64,000 nucleotides of DNA from Owenia fusiformis (Eukaryota > Annelida > Polychaeta > Sabellida > Oweniidae), in the NCBI GenBank assembly GCA_903813345.2, contig CAIIXF020000007.1:39356671-39420670 (forward strand), read 5' to 3'. Position 1 is the stretch's first letter; each line of letters begins with the position of its first letter. Below are positions 57,783 through 64,000 of this stretch, piece after piece. The notes beneath the pieces were generated by a model, which worked only from the letters and a program-made list of their open reading frames with translations, was not told the DNA's origin and made no database searches. The translations under genes were made by a program, and so were the position numbers.

Positions 57783-57892
57783 ATTTTAAATTTACTTGAT
57801 TTACTGGCTGGCATTGTGGCAAATTTAAATAACCCGCGTGCTCAACTTTGAATGGAGCTAGCCCTGAATTCTGGGCTTAGATTCGTAAAATC

Positions 57893-57965
57893 TAGTACAT
57901 AACAATGCCGTACATAATGAGTACATAACAATGCCGCCCATAATGATACCGTACATAACAATATT
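57893..57965. repeat. Short tandem GTACATAACAATGCC repeats
   Basis: Four to five imperfect copies of TACATAACAATGCCGxxCATAATGA-like units. 57966-58446 holds nothing recognised. Confidence 0.6.
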
Positions 57966-58446
57966 GCTTATAAATCCGTGTATGCTAAAAACAAAGAATT
58001 TTTGAATCGATTCAAAATGTGCAATACGATGCTTAATGACTGTGTTAACATATCAGTGGAGCAAAAATGCCAACAGTTCCAGTTCTTTTCTATAATACCA
58101 ATAACGTATGTAACATCCTTAACCATACGCTTGAGAAATTGATCATTAATTAATTATATTTTGAAAATCTGATTATATTCTCTTTAACGACTTATTTGTG
58201 TTCTTTGGCATACCAAATGTAAGTATTATGTTATGTAAATTCCCAAGATAATTGGTCATTTTAGGATAGCAATTAATTTATTGCACCATAGGGGTACTTA
58301 TTCTAAAAAGTTGGCGACACAACTTTAAAGGTCTCCAGAAATTGTACGAAACATTCAAATTCAATGAAATTTTCACAAAACCTTTATTGTATGCAATTTT
58401 CAATCAAAATATATGAACGATGCTCTTATCATTGATAATATCCCAG

Positions 58447-58872
58447 ATGCGAGTAGAAATAATCTTGATTTACGTCATTAAAATCCACAATTCAGTCAAA
58501 CTGATGTCATATTTGGAATCTACATGTAAAATTACATTTAGAAATGTGGTTTTGAAAAGAGTTTATCAACTTTGAAAATTTAATTTTCTTTGAAAATGTG
58601 ACTTCTAGGTCGGGGAGATTCCCCATAGAGCCCATGTTGTAAAACCACAAAAAGATATATATCTTTTCTTGTGTTGGGCAGATAGTATTTTCTTTTACTG
58701 GACATATTTTAATTTGTATAACTATCAGATACATAAGGGTAATATGAAAAGTGAACCACTAAAACTGATGCATATTCAAGTTTAAGGGAATTTTGTAATA
58801 CCTTGCCATGTTAATTCCCCGAATCAGCCACCTGGTGGCAAAACTGGTAACTACCTACTCGCATCTGAGTAA
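58447..58872. repeat. Dispersed repeat, copy 2
   Basis: Matches 27978-28214 in two blocks (58447-58570 and about 58765-58872) with about 190 bases between them. The shared end is GCCACCTGGTGGC...ACTACCTACTCGCATCTG. Confidence 0.75.
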
Positions 58873-60050
58873 TTTGGCAGAATAATAAAAAGAAACATGA
58901 GATTCATGATCTGGCGACAATAACGTAAACAACGTTTTGGTATATATTTGGGATTTTTAAAAATATGTGCAAATACATATTCCTGAATATCAAGTGTGGT
59001 TAAGGTAGACAACAACCCAAACTTCAAAAATAACAAATGAATTTTATTTTTGGACCCGCTGATATGGAGATTATTGCCGGCGACTTAATTGCACGCTTAT
59101 ATCAGTCTGGAATGAGCGCTTAATGGGGACCCATCCATCTATCAAAATTTCAACTTTAACCTCATAACAGTTAAACTCGTGACAATGATATATGAAATGG
59201 CTAAAGCTCATAAGCTCATTAATTGCCGCTTTGTGTTTTATATCAAATATTTGGATGCATCAATCCTGGTGTTAATGGATGATGGTACGTGACTATTGCT
59301 TTGAGGTTTACGTTACGGATAAGGCATGAGGATTGGATTTTATAAGAAATAATATGAGTACAAAACTCAAGAACTCAAAAGAACTTTATAATAATAATAT
59401 GAGTCTTGTATTCAAGAGGCTTAATTATTTTTTCTGATTTTAACTTATTCCACTGATATAATTTTACAAATAATGAAAGAATTTATACAGTGTGAGATCC
59501 CATTGGTAGAGTTACACATACAGCCTATTATTAACATTAGTTTAGACTTTAGAAAATTGTAATGTGAAATAAGCAAAAGAATGAGCTAAATAAATTAAAG
59601 GTGTATTGAAAATGAACCTATTAGGTGAATTGGATCATTTTTTATAAAAGGACACCACTGTCATTAAAATCAAGTTCTTAAATATCAAACTGCCCTCACA
59701 AATTAAACTTGCGTTTTAATCTTGATAAAGCCATTATGTACATGATAAATTGTCTTTATTTAAGTATTTGTGGTAACTTCAATTATTAATTACGTAGCAG
59801 TGTCCATTAGATAAAAAAATGTTCTTAGTAAGATTGTGCCTGGCCCCTGTAAGATTATAGCTATACTTAATGTGGCAAGATAACAAACAGGTACTTTACT
59901 TAATTATGGAGCACAAGGCATTTATATCAGTATTTAATATACTTAATAACGATTTGAATTGAATTAATTGTTAAGATAAACCTTCTTATTGACACTGATT
60001 CGATAATTAATTAACGCGATTTTAAGAAATGAAAAACAACTCTAGACTTT
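58873..60050. other. No gene recognised; probable upstream region of the 60128 exon
   Basis: AT-rich non-coding sequence. A TATA-like element cannot be assigned with confidence in such composition. Confidence 0.4.
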
Positions 60051-60127
60051 GGATTAACGGTAATCCAAAGTCAAGCGAAGAAATCGTACGACATCGCCAG
60101 AGGTAAAACAGAACAGAGAAGGACACC

Positions 60128-60220
60128 ATGGAAGGAGGTCGTGATTGTTGCGGGTCGCGTAACAACACTGCGAATGAACCAAAGGAAAGCCGTTTTCCTC
60201 AAGGGATGGAGCAGCCGAAG
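60128..60220 (+). CDS. Candidate first coding exon of an unidentified gene
   Basis: An ATG in a near-ideal context (GACACCATGG) opens 31 codons: MEGGRDCCGSRNNTANEPKE, then SRFPQGMEQPK. They end exactly at a canonical splice donor, AAG|GTGAGT, at 60220/60221 in phase 0. The exon and its leader (60060-60220) have markedly higher GC and codon-like composition than the AT-rich flanks, as expected for a first exon. The peptide is hydrophilic with no signal peptide and no domain I can name. The next exon is not recognisable in the remaining 3.8 kb. Confidence 0.6.
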
Positions 60221-60862
60221 GTGAGTATCAAAAAGGAAAACAATAATTTAAATGTTAGGCTTGTAACAGATGGCAGCTAACAAGGCAGTTGACTTTACGC
60301 ATATAATTTAACATATAAGTTTACTATAAGTATTGTTTTTAAGGAGCGACCAGCGACCAGTCACTATGTTACGGCAATTCAAAAGTTAAACGATTTAAAA
60401 TGATTATACAATGATGTTTTCTTCTTTTTCATTTTAAAATATACCCGTTTGAATTTCGATATGTCACGATTGCTATAATTTTCACTAAACTCTTAAATTG
60501 CAGATTGTAATGAGTACTAGTATACATAACATTATGTAATCCGTCCAACATATCCCAAAGTAACGTAATATAAAGCCTTTTAAAAGTTAAATTGTAAAAA
60601 ATGCATCCAAGGACTTTCTTATTTTCACAAATGTTGTTCTACTGAAGTCACCGATGAATTGAGACATTTTCAGAACAACGGATGTTAAATGTTATTGTTT
60701 CATTTCAAAAAAATTATTTTCAAAAAACATTCTAAAATTTTGGTACAGAAAACGGGAATTCACTACCCCCCCCCTCCGAATTTTCCACAAGTCCCTTTCT
60801 GCCGTATTTTTCTGTAATCGTAGTACACTGAAAGCGTATAGATAAAGCTGAGCTGATAGAGG
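60221..60862 (+). other. Probable first intron of the 60128 gene, start
   Basis: Begins GTGAGTAT. AT-rich, with a C-run at 60766-60774. No further exon seen before the transposon at 60865. Confidence 0.4.
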
Positions 60863-60864
60863 TA

Positions 60865-61683
60865 CACTCCCCTCCAAAAGTTTAGCAACCTTAGCTCCCC
60901 CATTGAACTACGTGTTAAAGCCTCTTAATTTGAGTTTTTATTTGCATAACCTATAAAGAAAAATCTACTTTTAGGGCTGGAAATATAAATCGACATAATT
61001 TATGATACCTCCAATTTTTCTAAATGTTTCTAATTTTTACAACAATTACATTAGATCGGAAATGGATGACAAATCTGATGAATTTTTGAAAATCGACATT
61101 CCAATGTTAACCAATGGGAAATGGTCGGTTAGGCGCAAGTCATATGACAGTATATCCATTCATCTGAGTTCTCGCAAAAATACAAGTTAGATAGTCAATT
61201 GAATTTGCTAACTTTATTTAACAAAAAATTGATACGTTTCTTCAGGTCCAACAATGTTATAGGTCTTCAAAGTCAAAATTGTTTTCAAAAATCTCTTCCA
61301 TTGAAATAACACAAGAGGTGAAAAATTATTTTCAAAAATGACTTTGTAGCTCTGTTACTTTGGTATTCATCAAGTAAACTAAACCTTTAGCGCACAAAAA
61401 AGTTGGGCAATTTAATTTTCTATACCATTTCGCATTGGTTTACATGGGAATGACGATTTTTAAAAATTCATCAAATTTATCATCAATTTTCGACTTATTC
61501 TTATTAAAGAAATAATTGGGAAAATTTGGAGGTATTGGAAATAAAGTCAAGTATACAATTTATTTCCATAAATTGTATACGTTTTTTTCACTGCAGGTTA
61601 TGTAAACAAAATTCAAACACAAAGAGGTTTTAAGACTTAGTTCAATAGGGGAGCTAAGGTTGCCACACTTTTGGAGGGGAGTG
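60865..61683. mobile_element. Tc1/mariner-type MITE
   Basis: TA duplications at 60863-60864 and 61684-61685 flank inverted ends CACTCCCCTCCAAAAGTTTA (left) and CACTCCCCTCCAAAAGTGTG (right, complement). The similarity continues about 45 bp, through CAACCTTAGCTCCCCxATTGAACTA. The xCAAAAGTTT end is typical of Tc1-like elements. Interior sequences also pair loosely (GATACCTCCAATTTTTCTAA with TTTGGAGGTATTGGAAATAA). The small open frames inside are not transposase. Confidence 0.8.
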
Positions 61684-61685
61684 TA

Positions 61686-64000
61686 AAGTGACTCACCCCA
61701 TGCAAACAGATCGCATAAAATTACAATCGCAAGATGCAATACTCGACAAAAAGCAGGCAACTAGAAACATTCTGTCACCAATGTTGCAAATTATTTTTTA
61801 CTGCTCTTGCCCTCCGGGCCATCGGGAAATATCATATTGTCCCTCGGAATAAAACCCATGTTGAATCCCTCACAGTAAATAACCTATATTTATACCATGA
61901 TATTCACGAATCACGACTCTCTTCATAAAATCATTAATTCAAAATCTATGTCTGATTTTTGTATTAAACAGGCTATACATTTAGTCCACAAAGTATGACA
62001 TAACTTTATGACATTTAAAAAATAAAAACTTTATTGTATAACAAGATACATCGTCCAAAAATACGTATAATGTCCACAACAGGGCATTCGTGCATTGCTC
62101 AGATGTCTATGGCGTTGCCTTTCCGGTCAGAGCATGATGATAAAATACATGGATAAAAGGATGTGTCTGGGTATATGCCCTTTTGGTCCCTCAGTCAAAT
62201 GTATGTGAAATATGGTTTTTAATTCTGACCTAGTTATATTTGATAAGAATATTTACTTTTTCACAAGTTTTGATGCATAATTAACCCCCTACTGAGAGTC
62301 AGAATAAGTATCTTAACAAACAAAAAATAGTCATTATCATAGAAAAAAACACCAATGGCAACATGTATGACATACAAAGAAGAAATAACTTAAGACCCAT
62401 GAAGAATTAAAGAGAAAATCATATTTTTGAAAAATATATTTAAGGATTAAAATTTTTTTAAATTTTTGAATTTCCCGCCAGTTTAATTTGAAGGGGAAAA
62501 AACAAGATGGTTGCCATTTGATATGAGAAATATCAGAAAAAAAGTTGCTTCACTTTTAGTTTTCACAATGAGCACAGTTTTCCGGTTTAGGTTTTTTGAC
62601 TGATTCTGACTCTTCATCACCAGGGTCACGTATAGAGATTATAAAATTGAAACCGGAATGTTGTGCTCAGCATGAATTTGACTGGAATATGTGTAACTTC
62701 ACCAACACAATTGAAGTCTCAAAACTGGATGCTCAGTAACTTTGAGTGACTATAATCCCTTGATTACCCAGATAAACACCAATTCACTTATCCAGAAATA
62801 CCATTCAATGTCTATACAAAGAAAGTAACCAATGTTTTGGAAGATAAGTTTCAAACTTTTTGCATAATTAATTCATTTAATATTTGCCATTGATTTTTTT
62901 TTCAATTCTGACAAAGTGATATGCACTGTCTTTGATGCCAATATTCTTCATCAATTGTGATACAAATTAATATTTTTGTAATCTCAGAAGAAGGATAAGA
63001 TATTGAAGTTTAATAATATGTGTTATTGAGTTGGTTTTTCAGACATTACAATTTTCAATATTTTCTAAGTCGATACCCAGACTCATTCCCAGACTCATCC
63101 TTTAGGCTTACAATTTTTCTTCTCGCGTTTCAAAATCTCTATTTTCAATCTTGTTCTGGAAAATATTGTTTCTCACATAAGAACATCTGCACACTATATC
63201 GACCCAACTGAACGTAATAGGAAGCTTTGTTTGTTAAAAATTTCCTGGGGGTGAATACCATTTTCGTGAGCGGGATTGGGAGGTGAATACGATTTTTGTG
63301 AGCGGAATATGGCGGGTCAATACGATTTTTTCAATATCTAAAATATTCCTGGATGTTGTTCACCTGGAAATAGTAGTTACAGGTTATTTCTTTCATATGT
63401 TATGGTCATACGACTTCTGCTCTACAACGAATTTGATATACAACTTGTATATGACATCACGTCATATCAATGATTGTAGATTTTGCCAAATGGGGACAAT
63501 ACTACTCTACTATTTTCTGGTTATTTTATTTCGGTCATGTATTATCCAAAATAACGAGCTATTTAATAAAAATTGTTTTGTTCGGTGGGATTGTTACTCC
63601 GAGGAGTTGATGTTTTTTAATAACACTTCAGAAGAAATGAATAGCCCCCATAATTCTTTTGTATTTTTGATCGACCTTAGTTTTACCTAAATGATCTTAG
63701 CCTTGAAGCCGTATAAGGATCTATCATATATGACATTCGAAATGGCGGACAACAATAAGTCAGTGGATTCCTATATGGTCTCATAAGCCTTATATGGATC
63801 TATCACATGGATTCCGCGTGACCCAATACCAACACTTAACTTTTGGAGACTCCCCTGGTTGCACATTGTGCGCCATTTCAGTTCAAAGGGAGGCTTTTGC
63901 ACGTACTTGTGTTTACAATTTGAGGAGCCATATGATTAATTGTATCAATTTGATCCCAGTGTGATGTAATTTCTTTTTATGGCATCGCAATCTCTTTCTA
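61686..64000. other. No gene supported
   Basis: AT-rich sequence. Two tandem copies of GTGAATACxATTTTxGTGAGCGG lie at about 63252-63305. Open frames at 61734-61928, 63020-63211 and 63283-63690 (+) show no recognisable domains and no splice context that I trust. Confidence 0.5.

Noticed and set aside
60865-61683. Sixth member of the CAC/5-bp group
   Set aside because: Its ends begin CAC, but the flanking repeat is TA only and the terminus is Tc1-like (CCAAAAGTTT).
63283-63690. 135-codon open frame near the right edge
   Set aside because: Hydrophobic, Phe/Tyr/Asn-rich as expected for AT-rich DNA; starts in a short tandem repeat; no domain recognised.
1-64000. tRNA, rRNA or other structured RNA genes
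   Set aside because: I scanned for tRNA-like A/B boxes and conserved rRNA blocks by eye and saw none I could support; a covariance-model scan would be decisive.

Overview
This is a window of eukaryotic, AT-rich animal genomic DNA that is dominated by transposable elements. A marine invertebrate is likely, perhaps an echinoderm or hemichordate. The basis is lineage-typical content only: a Mag/SURL-like Gypsy element, an L2/CR1-type element with a 2A-like motif, a TRIM-type NHL exon and a peptide-receptor-like GPCR. The species is not established. There is a 500-N scaffold gap at 22501-23000.

Host genes are sparse. I see the terminal exon of an NHL beta-propeller (TRIM-like) gene at 25307-26119 (+). 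A rhodopsin-type GPCR at 35116-38355 (-) is split by an insertion directly after its DRY motif and is also frameshifted. A candidate first coding exon with a good start context and splice donor lies at 60128-60220 (+). A decayed coding region lies at 55600-56580 (-).

Layout. 2.6-21.5 kb is a stack of nested insertions. A degenerate tandem array (2641-4917, resuming at 21384) was hit by a non-LTR retrotransposon. That was hit by a complete 7,025-bp Gypsy-like LTR retrotransposon (4984-12008, 161-bp LTRs, TGAAC target duplication). Its leader in turn carries a 1.65-kb foldback element (5402-7054). A further 7.2 kb of repeats, including a 2.8-kb foldback, separates the two reverse-transcriptase pieces of the non-LTR element. 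21.7-23.6 kb holds two palindromic elements and the gap. 26.8-30.7 kb holds a decayed mariner copy and a 25-bp minisatellite interrupted by an insertion. 40.2-44.4 kb is an L2/CR1-like retrotransposon with 15-bp target duplications, truncated inside its 2A motif and carrying an internal 751-bp direct duplication. 45.2-50.2 kb is a 5-kb inverted repeat. 50.8-52.4, 57.0-57.8 and 60.9-61.7 kb are further inverted-repeat elements.

The most striking signal is recurrent. Five otherwise unrelated elements (5402-7054, 23190-23597, 35623-38019, 50770-52410, 56956-57782) all start 5'-CAC, end GTG-3', and are flanked by exact 5-bp direct repeats (TTCGC, CAAAT, ATATC, CAGTC, ATTTT). A CAC terminus plus a 5-bp target duplication is the signature of the Transib/RAG-like transposase superfamily. 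Four of the five are foldback (long-palindrome) elements. None carries a recognisable transposase here, so they would be non-autonomous. One of them split the GPCR coding sequence.
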